NCBI RefSeq assembly: GCF_039880525.1
Contig: NZ_CP156989.1
Span: forward strand, 1,488,001-1,552,000
Direction: 5' to 3'
DNA: 64,000 nucleotides
Origin: Agrococcus sp. ProA11
GTDB taxonomy: Bacteria; Actinomycetota; Actinomycetes; Actinomycetales; Microbacteriaceae
Part shown: piece after piece, positions 44,591 to 52,920 of the stretch
Layout: every line of letters begins with the position of its first letter
How positions within the stretch are numbered: position 1 is the stretch's first letter
Translations under genes and position numbers: made by a program
The notes under the pieces: model-generated
Told to the model about the DNA's origin: nothing
Database searches by the model: none
Seen by the model: the letters and a program-made list of their open reading frames with translations, nothing else

Positions 44591-44660
44591 GCGCAATCAG
44601 CGACACGCTCGCTGCGCAGGCCGCGCATTCCGCTGGCGCCTACCCTGCGCTAGATTGCGC
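44591..44660. promoter_or_regulatory. Paired GCGCAATC / GATTGCGC sites between bkdA and the Lrp gene
   Basis: An 8-bp word GCGCAATC (44591-44598) recurs inverted as GATTGCGC (44653-44660), 54 bp away, in the divergent promoter region. The second copy overlaps the -10 TAGATT (44651-44656) of the regulator gene. Spaced inverted half-sites of this sort suit an Lrp/AsnC octamer bending the intervening DNA. Assignment is inferred. Confidence 0.5.
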
Positions 44661-44663
44661 ACC

Positions 44664-45137
44664 ATGCGCATCGTCGATGACACAGACCGGAAGATCCTGC
44701 TCGAGCTGACGCGGCATCCCCGCATCACCAACGCCGCGATCGCCGAGCAGCTCGGCCTCGCGCGCAACACGGTGCAGAGCCGGGTGGCTGCGCTCGAGGC
44801 GTCGGATGCGCTGCAGGGCTTCGATCGCCGGCTCCACGCCGCCGCGCTCGGCTACCCGCTGACGGTCTTCATGGCCACGCACGTCGATCAGCCCCGCATC
44901 GACTCGGTGGTCGAGCAGCTGCGCCAGATCCCCGAGGTCGTGCAGGCGTTCGGGCTCTCCGGGCAGGCGGATGTGCTCGTGCGAGTCGTGTGCCGCGACG
45001 CCGAGGATCTCTACCGCGTCAACAAGCTGGTGCTCGCGTGCAAGGGCGTCGAGCGCACCGAGACGTGGCTGTCGATGGGCGAGCTCATCCCGTTCCGCCT
45101 CGCGCCGGTGCTCGAGCGCGACCTCGGGCGGCGGTAG
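44664..45137 (+). CDS. Lrp/AsnC family regulator (BkdR-like)
   Basis: 157 residues from ATG 44664; a TTG three codons earlier is less likely. The helix-turn-helix (DDTDRKILLELTRHPRITNAAIAEQLGLARNTVQSRVAALE by position, about 4-45) precedes an RAM/effector-binding domain (about 65-145, ALGYPLTVFMATHV to VERTETWLS). The -10-like TAGATT ends 7 bases before the ATG, so the mRNA may be leaderless; no Shine-Dalgarno is visible. It likely senses branched-chain amino acids or keto acids and controls the divergent bkd operon. Confidence 0.88.
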   Translation: MRIVDDTDRKILLELTRHPRITNAAIAEQLGLARNTVQSRVAALEASDALQGFDRRLHAAALGYPLTVFMATHVDQPRIDSVVEQLRQIPEVVQAFGLSGQADVLVRVVCRDAEDLYRVNKLVLACKGVERTETWLSMGELIPFRLAPVLERDLGRR

Positions 45138-45276
45138 CCGGCACGCGCCTACGTCTGCGGCACCCGCAGTGCGAACGCCGGGTGGGTTCGCGCATCCCCG
45201 AGAATCTCGTCGTCGGTGGAGTCGGCGCTGACGGAATGGTCCGGCCGCCGCGGCGTTGCCTCTACTGGAGGAACCG

Positions 45277-46158
45277 ATGACCACCACGACCGACCTGCTG
45301 CCCGACGACACCGCCATGGGCCCGGTGATGCTGAAGACGGCCTCGCTGGCCCGACTGGTGCACTGGTACACCGCCGGCGTTGGCCTGGAGCACGTGGCCG
45401 AACGGCCGGGGGTCGTCGAGCTCGGTGTCGACGGCCGCGCGATCCTCGTGCTCGAGGAGGCGCCGGGCCTGCGCGGCCCGAACCCGGCCGACGCGGGCCT
45501 GTTCCACACGGCGATCCTCTACCCGACTCACGCGGCGCTGGCCGCGGCCGTGGTGCGCATGAGCCAGTTGCCGGGCATCCAGTTCGCGGGCACGGGTGAC
45601 CACCATGTCTCGGAAGCCTTCTACTTCGCCGATCCGGACGGCAACGGGGTCGAGCTCTACGTCGACCGGCCGCGCGACCGGTGGTCATGGAAGAACGGGC
45701 AGGTCTTCATGACCACCGAGTTCATCGACCCCAACCGCTTCGTCAGCGAGCACCTCGATCGCGGCAGCTTCGGGCAGTCGTCGAGTGCGCCGGTGGACGC
45801 GACGATCGGCCACGTGCACCTGCAGGTCGGCGACGTCGCGACCGCGCGTGACTTCTACGTCGGCGCGCTCGGCTTCGCAGAGACCGCCTCGATCGCAGGC
45901 TCGGCGCTGTTCGTGAGCGCCGGCGGCTACCACCACCACATGGCGATGAACGTGTGGAACTCGCGCGGCGCCGGCCGTCGCGTCGACACGCTCGGCCTGG
46001 GTCGCGTGCAGATCGCGGTGCCCGATGCGGATGCTGTCGGTGCGGCCCGCGAGCGGCTCACGGCGCGCGGCGTCGCGGTCGCGGATGACGGGCGCGGCAT
46101 CCGCTTCGACGACCCGTGGGCGAACGTGATCACCCTCACGCCGAGCGTCGCCGAGTAG
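45277..46158 (+). CDS. VOC superfamily protein (glyoxalase/extradiol dioxygenase-like)
   Basis: 293 residues from ATG 45277, with TGGAGGA upstream. Two vicinal-oxygen-chelate modules are visible. The first (about 8-135) begins LKTASLARLVHWYTAGVGLEHV and ends in FADPDGNGVELYVDRP. The second (about 170-290) begins TIGHVHLQVGDVATARDFYVGALGF, with His/Glu metal-ligand positions (His at TIGHVHL, His cluster YHHHMAMN). The two-module arrangement resembles CatE-type catechol 2,3-dioxygenases. Substrate unknown. A terminator hairpin follows. Confidence 0.85.
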   Translation: MTTTTDLLPDDTAMGPVMLKTASLARLVHWYTAGVGLEHVAERPGVVELGVDGRAILVLEEAPGLRGPNPADAGLFHTAILYPTHAALAAAVVRMSQLPGIQFAGTGDHHVSEAFYFADPDGNGVELYVDRPRDRWSWKNGQVFMTTEFIDPNRFVSEHLDRGSFGQSSSAPVDATIGHVHLQVGDVATARDFYVGALGFAETASIAGSALFVSAGGYHHHMAMNVWNSRGAGRRVDTLGLGRVQIAVPDADAVGAARERLTARGVAVADDGRGIRFDDPWANVITLTPSVAE

Positions 46159-46163
46159 CACCG

Positions 46164-46208
46164 CGGGGCGCGGACCGAGACCGCGATTGGGTCTCGATCC
46201 GCGCCCCG
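46164..46208. terminator. Bidirectional terminator between VOC and APC permease genes
   Basis: Nineteen-base arms (46164-46182 and 46190-46208) with a single mismatch and a 7-base loop lie between two convergent genes, 5 bases past one stop and 15 past the other. This is one of the strongest hairpins in the window and should serve both strands. Confidence 0.8.
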
Positions 46209-46223
46209 ACGGCAGCGGCCTGC

Positions 46224-47768
46224 CTACTTGATGAAGAGCGCCTTCGTGTCGAGGTCGCCCTTGTTGACGCCCTTCGGCAGCACCTCGCCGCGGAAGAACT
46301 CGGGCGACTTCACGCGCATGATGAGCATGAGCACGACGCCCAGCAGCAGCATGAACACGCCCAGGATGCCGACGAGGCCGACACCGCCGATCTCCGATCC
46401 CGAGCCGTAGGCCGGGTCGAAGCTATCGATGAGCGTCTGCACGAACAGCACCATCAGCGCCACGCCACCGAGCAGCGGGCTGAGCATCTGCGTGAGGAAG
46501 CGCTTCGCCGACGTCAGCGCCGTCACGCGGAAGTACCAGACCGCGCTCAGCGCCGTGATGCCGTAGTAGAAGCAGACCATCATGCCGAGCGCCGTGATCG
46601 TGTCCCACAGCACGTTCTCGCTGATGAAGCGCATGACGGCGTAGAAGACGCTCGCCACCAGTGCCGACATGACCGCTGCGAAGCCGGGCGTCTTGAAGCG
46701 GGGGTGCACCGCGGCGAACCGGGCCGGCACGGCCTTGTAGTGCCCCATCGCCAGCAGCGTGCGAGCCGGCGACAGCGCGGTCGACTGCAGCGAGGCGGCC
46801 GACGAGGAGAGCACCGCGAGCGAGATCAGCCAGCCGAGCGGGCCCATGATCGGGTCGGAGAGGAAGAAGAGCACGTTGTCCTGGATGTCAGGATTGCCGA
46901 GACCCAGCCCCGTGTCGCCGTTGCCCGCGAAGGTGAGCAGGCCGATGGCGAGCAGCAGGTAGAGGCCGAGCACGATGATGATCGTGATGGCGGCAGCCTG
47001 ACCGGGCGTGCGCTCGGGATCCTTCGCCTCCTCGTTCATCGTCAGCACGACATCCCATCCCCAGAAGATGAAGATCGACAGCGACAGACCCGCGACGACC
47101 GAGGTGACCGACGGCGCCTGCAGCACGTTGAACCACGAGGGGTCGACCGGCGTGTACTGCACCGCGTCGCCCGACTGGGCACGCACCAGCGCCGTCACGC
47201 CAAAGGTGACGAGCACGAGCAGCTGGAAGCCGACGAACCAGTACTGCACCTTCTGCGCCGTGCTGATGTCGCGGTAGGAGATCCAGGTGGCGCCCGCCAT
47301 GAAGGCCAAGCACACGGCGACGTTGATGAAGGGGTTGCTCGCCATTTCGGCGATCGCTCCGTTCCCGGTGATCTGAGCGATCAGCAGGAAGAGGAAGTCG
47401 ACCGCGATGCCTGCGAGGTTCGAGAGCACGAGCACGGTCGCGATGATGAGACCCCAGCCGGCCATCCAGCCCACGTAGGGGCCGAACGCACGCGTTCCCC
47501 AGGTGAACGAGGTGCCCGCATCCGGCATCGCCTTGTTGAGCTCCCGGTAGCCGAAGGCGACCAGCAGCATCGGGATGAAGCCGAGCAGGATGATCGCCGG
47601 CACCTGCACGCCGACGGCGCTGACCGTCGGACCGATCGCTGCCGTGAAGGTGTAGGCGGGCGCGATCGTCGAGATGCCGATCACCACCGCGCCGAGGATG
47701 CCGACCGTGCCGGGCGCGAGTCCCTTGCTCGAGATCCCGGTGTCTGTCTTGTCTGCTGTAGTCGTCAT
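46224..47768 (-). CDS. APC family amino acid/polyamine permease
   Basis: 514 residues from ATG 47768, with GGAG 6 bases upstream. About 12 to 14 membrane helices. The first contains GAVVIGISTIAPAYTFTAAIGP (described by position, about 25-47), with the unwound glycine/serine motif of APC transporters, and DAGTSFTWGTRAFGPYVGWMAGW follows (about 85). It lies 34 bases after the amine oxidase gene in the same direction, so it probably imports the amine that enzyme oxidises. Confidence 0.9.
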   Translation of the reverse strand: MTTTADKTDTGISSKGLAPGTVGILGAVVIGISTIAPAYTFTAAIGPTVSAVGVQVPAIILLGFIPMLLVAFGYRELNKAMPDAGTSFTWGTRAFGPYVGWMAGWGLIIATVLVLSNLAGIAVDFLFLLIAQITGNGAIAEMASNPFINVAVCLAFMAGATWISYRDISTAQKVQYWFVGFQLLVLVTFGVTALVRAQSGDAVQYTPVDPSWFNVLQAPSVTSVVAGLSLSIFIFWGWDVVLTMNEEAKDPERTPGQAAAITIIIVLGLYLLLAIGLLTFAGNGDTGLGLGNPDIQDNVLFFLSDPIMGPLGWLISLAVLSSSAASLQSTALSPARTLLAMGHYKAVPARFAAVHPRFKTPGFAAVMSALVASVFYAVMRFISENVLWDTITALGMMVCFYYGITALSAVWYFRVTALTSAKRFLTQMLSPLLGGVALMVLFVQTLIDSFDPAYGSGSEIGGVGLVGILGVFMLLLGVVLMLIMRVKSPEFFRGEVLPKGVNKGDLDTKALFIK

Positions 47769-47802
47769 TGACTGCTCCGTCGTGCGTTCTGTGCTCGGCG
47801 CC

Positions 47803-49164
47803 TCAGGCGCCGAGCGTCCCGATGATCTCGTCGGCGGCTGCCCAGCCACGGCGGATGGCTCCGTCGACGTGCTGGTAGCCCTCCGCGGCGATGTCGCTGC
47901 ACGCCCAGTGCAGCGATCCGTGCGGCGCGCGCTGCAGTGCGCCGTAGCGCGACAGGCCGCCGATGTCGAAGCTGGCGGCGTAGGCGCCGCGCGTCCACTC
48001 CTCCTCGCCCCAGTCCGAGAGGTAGAACACCTCGGGCTCGAGCGCCTCGGGGCCGAAGTAAGTGGCCAGCTGCTCGAGGATCGCGGTGCGCTGCGCCTCA
48101 GGGCCGAGACCGAAGGATGCGTCGGCCTTCAGGTCGGAGATGAAGGCGACGAGGGTGCCCCGCTCGTCCTCGTGGTTGGTGTTGTCGTAGACCTCGTGCA
48201 GCGCGTTGTACGGGGCGAACACGGTGCCCGAGAGGCCAGCCTTGCGCCAGAACGGCGTCGAGTACACCGCGTGCACCTTGATGACCAGGCCGAGCGAGAG
48301 GTGCTGGTGCATCTGCTGGCGCAGGCGCGGCAGCGACGGCTGGAAGTCGATGCGGTCGTAGAGGTTCGGCGGCACCGCGACGATCGCGCGGCGTGCGCGC
48401 ACGACGACGCCGCCATCCGCGTGCGCGACCACGCCGTCAGCGGTGTGCTCGAGGCGTCGCACGGGCGCGTTGAGCACCACGTCGTCGCCGAGCGATGCGG
48501 CGAGCCGCTCGGAGACCTGCTGCATGCCGCCGACCACGCGACGGTCGAGGATGAAGCCCTCGTCGACGAGGTTGGAGAAGCTGCCGGCGGATGCCGCCAT
48601 CAGCAGCGCCTGCAGCAGGCTGAACGAGTAGGCGGGCTTGGTGAGCATCGCCTCGGCCACGAAGATCGAGACGATCTCGCATGCCCGCTCGTCGCTCGAC
48701 TGCGTGCGCAGCCAGTGGTGCCAGGAGATCGCGTCGTACTCGGCGGCCTTCGCGTGCGCCCACGGCTCACGGGCGCCGACGTCGGCGACGAGCGCATCGA
48801 GGACCCCGATGAGGCGCTCGATCTCGGCCTCGGTGCTGGCACCGGCCGGGAAGATGTCGCCGGAGTAGCTGTGCCGCTCCCCCGCGTGGTCGATGTAGAT
48901 GCTCTCGCCGTCGCGGTAGCGCTCGTAGGTCTCGAGTCCGAGCTCGTCGAGCGTCTCGATGAGCGCGCTCTGGTCGGGCGAGACCCACTGGCCGCCTATC
49001 TCGAGCATCGCGCCGTCGATGTCGCGGGTCCAGGTGCGCCCGCCGACCCGGTCTCGGGCCTCGAGGACGGTCACCGAGTGCCCTGCCTTCCGTAGGCGCG
49101 TCGCCGCGCTGAGGCCGGCCGCGCCCGCACCGATCACGACGACGTCGCTGGTGATCTCCGCCAT
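47803..49164 (-). CDS. Flavin monoamine oxidase (putrescine oxidase-like)
   Basis: 453 residues. FAD motif VVVIGAGAAGLSAATRLRKAGHSVTVLEARDRVGGRTWT (by position, about 8-46), with the amine-oxidase GGRTW ending. The GGQWVSPDQ block follows (about 57), and the C-terminal FAD-cap segment is HWACSDIAAEGYQHVDGAIRRG (about 422). Size and motifs fit bacterial flavin amine oxidases such as putrescine oxidase: primary amine to aldehyde, ammonia and hydrogen peroxide. Position beside an agmatine deiminase favours putrescine or a related amine. The promoter carries a TetR-type 22-bp dyad. Confidence 0.9.
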   Translation of the reverse strand: MAEITSDVVVIGAGAAGLSAATRLRKAGHSVTVLEARDRVGGRTWTRDIDGAMLEIGGQWVSPDQSALIETLDELGLETYERYRDGESIYIDHAGERHSYSGDIFPAGASTEAEIERLIGVLDALVADVGAREPWAHAKAAEYDAISWHHWLRTQSSDERACEIVSIFVAEAMLTKPAYSFSLLQALLMAASAGSFSNLVDEGFILDRRVVGGMQQVSERLAASLGDDVVLNAPVRRLEHTADGVVAHADGGVVVRARRAIVAVPPNLYDRIDFQPSLPRLRQQMHQHLSLGLVIKVHAVYSTPFWRKAGLSGTVFAPYNALHEVYDNTNHEDERGTLVAFISDLKADASFGLGPEAQRTAILEQLATYFGPEALEPEVFYLSDWGEEEWTRGAYAASFDIGGLSRYGALQRAPHGSLHWACSDIAAEGYQHVDGAIRRGWAAADEIIGTLGA

Positions 49165-49222
49165 GGTGTGCTCCCACTCCGTCTGCGACGCTGCTCCGCG
49201 TCGACGACGTGACTATCGCACA

Positions 49223-49244
49223 CTATTGTTTAGGCGGTCAATAG
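49223..49244. promoter_or_regulatory. TetR-type operator 1 (amine oxidase side)
   Basis: Dyad CTATTGTT-N6-GTCAATAG, 22 bp, arms matching at 6 of 8 positions. It lies 59 bases upstream of the amine oxidase start and overlaps the last codons of the TetR gene. It shares its consensus and spacing with operator 2 at 49907-49928. Confidence 0.7.
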
Positions 49245-49864
49245 GACGCGCGACGCACATCCTCGGGCTGGATGCGCAGCAGGGCCGTGACGGTCGTGAT
49301 CACGTAGTGCGCGGTCTCCTCCTCGTAGCCGGCCCACACGGCCGATTGGGCACTGAGGCCGTCGGTGGCGCCCACCACGAAGCGAGCGAGCGCGAGCGGC
49401 TCCGGAGCGCTGAACGCACCGGCGGCGTGCCCTCGCGCGAAGATGTCCGCGACGAACTCCTCCCAGGCCCGCGCCTCCTCCACGAGCACCGCGGCGAGCT
49501 CGGCGTTGCGCCGTGACAGGCTCCAGCCGTCGAGCCACACGAGCGCGACATCGCGGCGGAAGTCGTGGATGAGCTCGCGCAGCAGCACGAGCACCTGCTC
49601 GACCTCGCCGCCCTCGACCGCGTCGACGCTCGCTCGTACGCTCGCGAGCTCCTCCTGAGCGATGTCGCGGAAGATGTCGGCGACCAGCAGTTCCATGCGG
49701 GTCACGTAGTGGGTGACCAGGGCGGGCGCGACGCCGACGCGATCGGCCACCGCGCGCTGTGTCACCGCGCTCAGGCCGGACTCGAGCGCGATCGAGCGAG
49801 CAGCGTCGTGCACTTCCGCGCGGCGCTGCTCGGGGGTCTTCCTGACACGCTTGTGGTTGGTCAT
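49238..49864 (-). CDS. TetR family transcriptional regulator
   Basis: 208 residues from ATG 49864, with AAGGAT upstream. The N-terminal helix-turn-helix (about 10-55) includes LSAVTQRAVADRVGVAPALVTHYVTRMELLVADIF by position. The C-terminal all-helical domain (about 80-200) is the ligand pocket. It sits between the amine oxidase/permease pair and the agmatine deiminase/amidase pair. Matching 22-bp dyads on both sides suggest it represses both units and senses a polyamine-related compound. Confidence 0.9.
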   Translation of the reverse strand: MTNHKRVRKTPEQRRAEVHDAARSIALESGLSAVTQRAVADRVGVAPALVTHYVTRMELLVADIFRDIAQEELASVRASVDAVEGGEVEQVLVLLRELIHDFRRDVALVWLDGWSLSRRNAELAAVLVEEARAWEEFVADIFARGHAAGAFSAPEPLALARFVVGATDGLSAQSAVWAGYEEETAHYVITTVTALLRIQPEDVRRASY

Positions 49865-49906
49865 TGCATCCTTGCTGGGTCCACAGTAACTTGTCGTACG
49901 ACCCGC

Positions 49907-49928
49907 TTATTGACCATAGTGTCAATTA
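49907..49928. promoter_or_regulatory. TetR-type operator 2 (divergent tetR/agmatine deiminase promoter)
   Basis: Dyad TTATTGAC-N6-GTCAATTA, 22 bp, arms matching at 7 of 8 positions, in the 90-base divergent region. It contains TTGAC words on both strands that could serve as -35 elements and covers CATAGT (49915-49920), a possible -10 for the deiminase gene. Same half-site as operator 1. Confidence 0.75.
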
Positions 49929-49954
49929 CGTCGACGACGACCCTGGAGGCGATC

Positions 49955-50980
49955 ATGGCCTGGACGATGCCCGCGGAATCCGCAGCGCACGAGCGGCTCT
50001 GGATGGCCTTCCCGCACGGACCGAATGCCGGCGAGACCTCGGCCGAGGCGGACGCCGCGCATCGCGCCTGGGCGGCCGTGGCCAACGCGGCCAGCGAGTT
50101 CGAGCCCGTCACCGTGGTGGTCGACCCCGACGAGCGCGATGTCGCCGGCCGGCTGCTCGCGGGCGACATCACGACGGTCGAGGCGCCGCTCGACGACGCG
50201 TGGATGCGCGACATCGGTCCCACGTTCGTGCTCGACGAGCAGGGCAGGCTCGGGGCCGTCGACTGGGTCTTCAACGGCTGGGGCGGCCAGGACTGGGCCA
50301 GCTGGGAGCATGACTCGCGCATCGCCGCGCTCGTCGCCGAGCAGGCCGGTGCCGAGCGCATCGCATCGCCGCTCGTCAACGAAGGCGGAGCCATCCACGT
50401 CGACGGTCACGGCACCGTGCTGCTCACCGAGACCGTGCAGCGCGATCCGGGCCGCAACCCCGGCATCTCGCGTGCCGACGTGGAGGCCGAGCTCGCGCGC
50501 ACGATCGGCGCGACGCATCCCATCTGGCTCCCGCGCGGCCTCACGCGCGACTATGAGCCCTTCGGCACCCGCGGTCACGTCGACATGGTCGCCTCGCTGG
50601 TCGGCGACGGTCGCGTGCTGCTGCATGTGCAGGCAGCCGACGAGCACCCGGACGCCGCGGTCTCGGCCGAGATCGAGCGCGTGCTGCGTGACGCGACCGA
50701 CGCCGCCGGTCGTCAGCTCGAGATCGTGCCGCTGCGAGCGCCCGCGACGCTGCGCGATGACGAGGGCTGGGTCGACTGGTCCTACGTGAACCACCTGATC
50801 CTGAACGACGGCATCCTCGCCTGCGGCTTCGGCGACCCGGCGGCAGATGCCGAGGCGCGCGAGGTGCTCGAGGCCGTCTACCCGGGCAGGCGCGCGGTGA
50901 CGGTCGATGCGCGCGAGATCTTCGCGCGCGGCGGCGGCATCCACTGCATCACGCAGCAGCAGCCGAAGGCCGCATCGTGA
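49955..50980 (+). CDS. aguA: Agmatine deiminase
   Basis: 341 residues from ATG 49955, with GGAGG 5 bases upstream. Peptidyl-arginine-deiminase-type fold with DDAWMRDIGPTFV (about 86-98), NGWGGQDW, GNEGGAIH-like VNEGGAIHVDG, GHVDMVASLV (catalytic His) and the catalytic Cys331 in GGGIHCITQQQP near the end. It converts agmatine to N-carbamoylputrescine. It is divergent from TetR, with a 22-bp dyad over its promoter, and coupled to the amidase by a GTGA overlap. Confidence 0.9.
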   Translation: MAWTMPAESAAHERLWMAFPHGPNAGETSAEADAAHRAWAAVANAASEFEPVTVVVDPDERDVAGRLLAGDITTVEAPLDDAWMRDIGPTFVLDEQGRLGAVDWVFNGWGGQDWASWEHDSRIAALVAEQAGAERIASPLVNEGGAIHVDGHGTVLLTETVQRDPGRNPGISRADVEAELARTIGATHPIWLPRGLTRDYEPFGTRGHVDMVASLVGDGRVLLHVQAADEHPDAAVSAEIERVLRDATDAAGRQLEIVPLRAPATLRDDEGWVDWSYVNHLILNDGILACGFGDPAADAEAREVLEAVYPGRRAVTVDAREIFARGGGIHCITQQQPKAAS

Positions 50981-52902
50981 GCGCGCGGCTCGTCGAGGCG
51001 AGCGTGCAGGCGCTGCGCGCCGCGCTCGACAGCGGCCGCACGAGCGCGACCGAGCTCGCCGCGCTCACCCTCGCGCGCATCGGGGCGTTCAGCGTGGGAG
51101 GTCCGCGCCTCAACGCCGTGCCCGTGCTCGCACCCGATGTGTTCGCCGCCGCGCGCGCCGCCGATGCGCGCATCCGTGCTGGCAGCCCGGCGAGCGTGCT
51201 CGACGGCATTCCCTACACGGCGAAGGAGAGCTACTCCGCGCGCGGCATGACCGTCTCGGCCGGCAGCCCGGCGTTCGAGCACCTCGTGGCGGGCGAGGAC
51301 GCGTTCGCGATCGAGCGGATGCGGGCGTCGGGCGCCGTGCTGATCGGGCTCACCACTATGCCCCCGATGGCGAACGGCGGCATGCAGCGAGGGCTGCGCG
51401 GCCGCGCCGAGAGCCCCTACAGCGCCGACTGGCTCACGAGCGCCTTCGGTTCGGGATCGTCGAACGGCTCCGGCACCGCGACGGCGGCGGGCATCGGCGT
51501 GATCGGGCTGGGCGAGGAGACCTGGTCGTCGGGCAGGGCGCCGGCGAGCTGCAACGCGCTCGTCGCCTACACGCCCTCCCGCGGCCTCATCTCGATGCGC
51601 GGCAACTGGGCACTCGTGCCGACGATGGATGTCGTGGTGCCGCACGCGCGCAGCATGGCCGATCTGCTCGCCGCACTCGACGTGCTCGTGCAGCCCGACG
51701 CCCGCACCGACGGCGACTTCTGGCGCGAGCAGCCGTGGCTGGCGCTGCCCGGCGTCGACGAGGTGCGCCCGGAGCGCTTCGCAGACCTGCAGCCGGCGGA
51801 GCTTGCCGGCATGACGATCGCCGTGCCGCGCATGTACATCGGCACCGACGAGGCGATCCGCTCCCCCATCGAGACCCGCGCGAGCGTGCTCGAGCTGTGG
51901 CGCGCGATGGCCGACGACCTGCGCGCCGCGGGCGCCACCGTGGTCGAGACCGATCTGCCGATCGTGTCGAACTACGAGGGCGACCGCGACGGCGCACCGC
52001 ACATCCTGAATCGCGGGATCGTGTCGCCGCGCTTCATCGAGAGCGAGCTGCGCGAGCTCGCGGTCTGGGCGTGGGACGCATTCCTGCGACGCAACGGCGA
52101 CCCCGCACTCGATCGGCTGCGCGACGTCGACGGCGAGCGCATCTTCCCGCATCCGCCCGGTGCGCTGCCCGATCGCTTCGAACGCTCGTCGCCCGCCTTC
52201 GAGCCGGCCGCGAACGCCGGCCTGGCCGACTTCCCCTCGCTGCCGGTGCCGGAGCTCGAGGAGATCCCCGCCATGGCCGAGGGCATTGCGGGGCTCGAAC
52301 AGACGCGCCGCGTCGACTGGGACGAGTGGCTCGACGCGCACGGCATCGATGCGGTCGTGATGCCGACGCTCGCCGACGTCGGTCCGGCCGACGCCGATGT
52401 CGAGCCCGACTCTGCGGCGCTCGCGTGGCGCAACGGCACCTGGGTCGCGAACGGCAACCTCGTCTGGCGCCACTTCGGCATCCCGACGGTCACCGTGCCG
52501 ATGGGCACCATGGGCGACATCGGGATGCCCGTCGGCCTCACGATCGCGGGCAAGCCGTACGAGGACGAGCGGCTGCTGCGCATCGGACTCGCGATCGAGG
52601 CGCAGCGCCAGCGGCGCACGACACCGCCGCGCACCCCCGAGCTGCCGGCGGCCGAGTGGACGCCGCTGGCGGCCGACGGCACCGCAGCCGAGGCGGCCGT
52701 CGAGCTCCACGTCGAGCGCGATGGCGACGAGCTCGTAGTGCACGGCCGAGCAACGGGCGAGGCGATCGCGCTGTGGGTCGACGGGACGCAGCCTGCGATC
52801 GCTGTCGATGGCGACACGTTCACCGCGCGTGCCGCGGGCAGCCTGGTCGTGGCGCTCGTGCGCGGCACGACGGGCGATGCGGGAGCGTGGGCGCAGGCGT
52901 GA
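50977..52902 (+). CDS. Amidase (amidase-signature family)
   Basis: 641 residues from GTG 50977, overlapping the deiminase stop. The Ser-cisSer-Lys machinery is visible: Lys in PYTAKES (about 79), the Gly/Ser-rich loop SGSSNGSGTATA (about 157-168) and the nucleophile region EETWSSGRAPAS (about 176-187). A C-terminal extension of about 80 residues (560-641) is beta-like and unrecognised, making it longer than typical ~450-500-residue amidases. It may hydrolyse N-carbamoylputrescine or another amide from agmatine breakdown, but this is inference from position. Confidence 0.87.
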   Translation: MSARLVEASVQALRAALDSGRTSATELAALTLARIGAFSVGGPRLNAVPVLAPDVFAAARAADARIRAGSPASVLDGIPYTAKESYSARGMTVSAGSPAFEHLVAGEDAFAIERMRASGAVLIGLTTMPPMANGGMQRGLRGRAESPYSADWLTSAFGSGSSNGSGTATAAGIGVIGLGEETWSSGRAPASCNALVAYTPSRGLISMRGNWALVPTMDVVVPHARSMADLLAALDVLVQPDARTDGDFWREQPWLALPGVDEVRPERFADLQPAELAGMTIAVPRMYIGTDEAIRSPIETRASVLELWRAMADDLRAAGATVVETDLPIVSNYEGDRDGAPHILNRGIVSPRFIESELRELAVWAWDAFLRRNGDPALDRLRDVDGERIFPHPPGALPDRFERSSPAFEPAANAGLADFPSLPVPELEEIPAMAEGIAGLEQTRRVDWDEWLDAHGIDAVVMPTLADVGPADADVEPDSAALAWRNGTWVANGNLVWRHFGIPTVTVPMGTMGDIGMPVGLTIAGKPYEDERLLRIGLAIEAQRQRRTTPPRTPELPAAEWTPLAADGTAAEAAVELHVERDGDELVVHGRATGEAIALWVDGTQPAIAVDGDTFTARAAGSLVVALVRGTTGDAGAWAQA

Positions 52903-52920
52903 TTCGCTGATCGCCGAGCG

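Noticed and set aside
46116-47771. Long open frame opposite the APC permease gene
   Set aside because: It mirrors a clearly coding membrane protein. Its product is dominated by His, Arg, Asp and Glu from antisense codons, with no domains. Such frames are expected at this GC content; the same reasoning removes those opposite 50977-52902, 60859-61698, 3826-4899 and 12426-14003.
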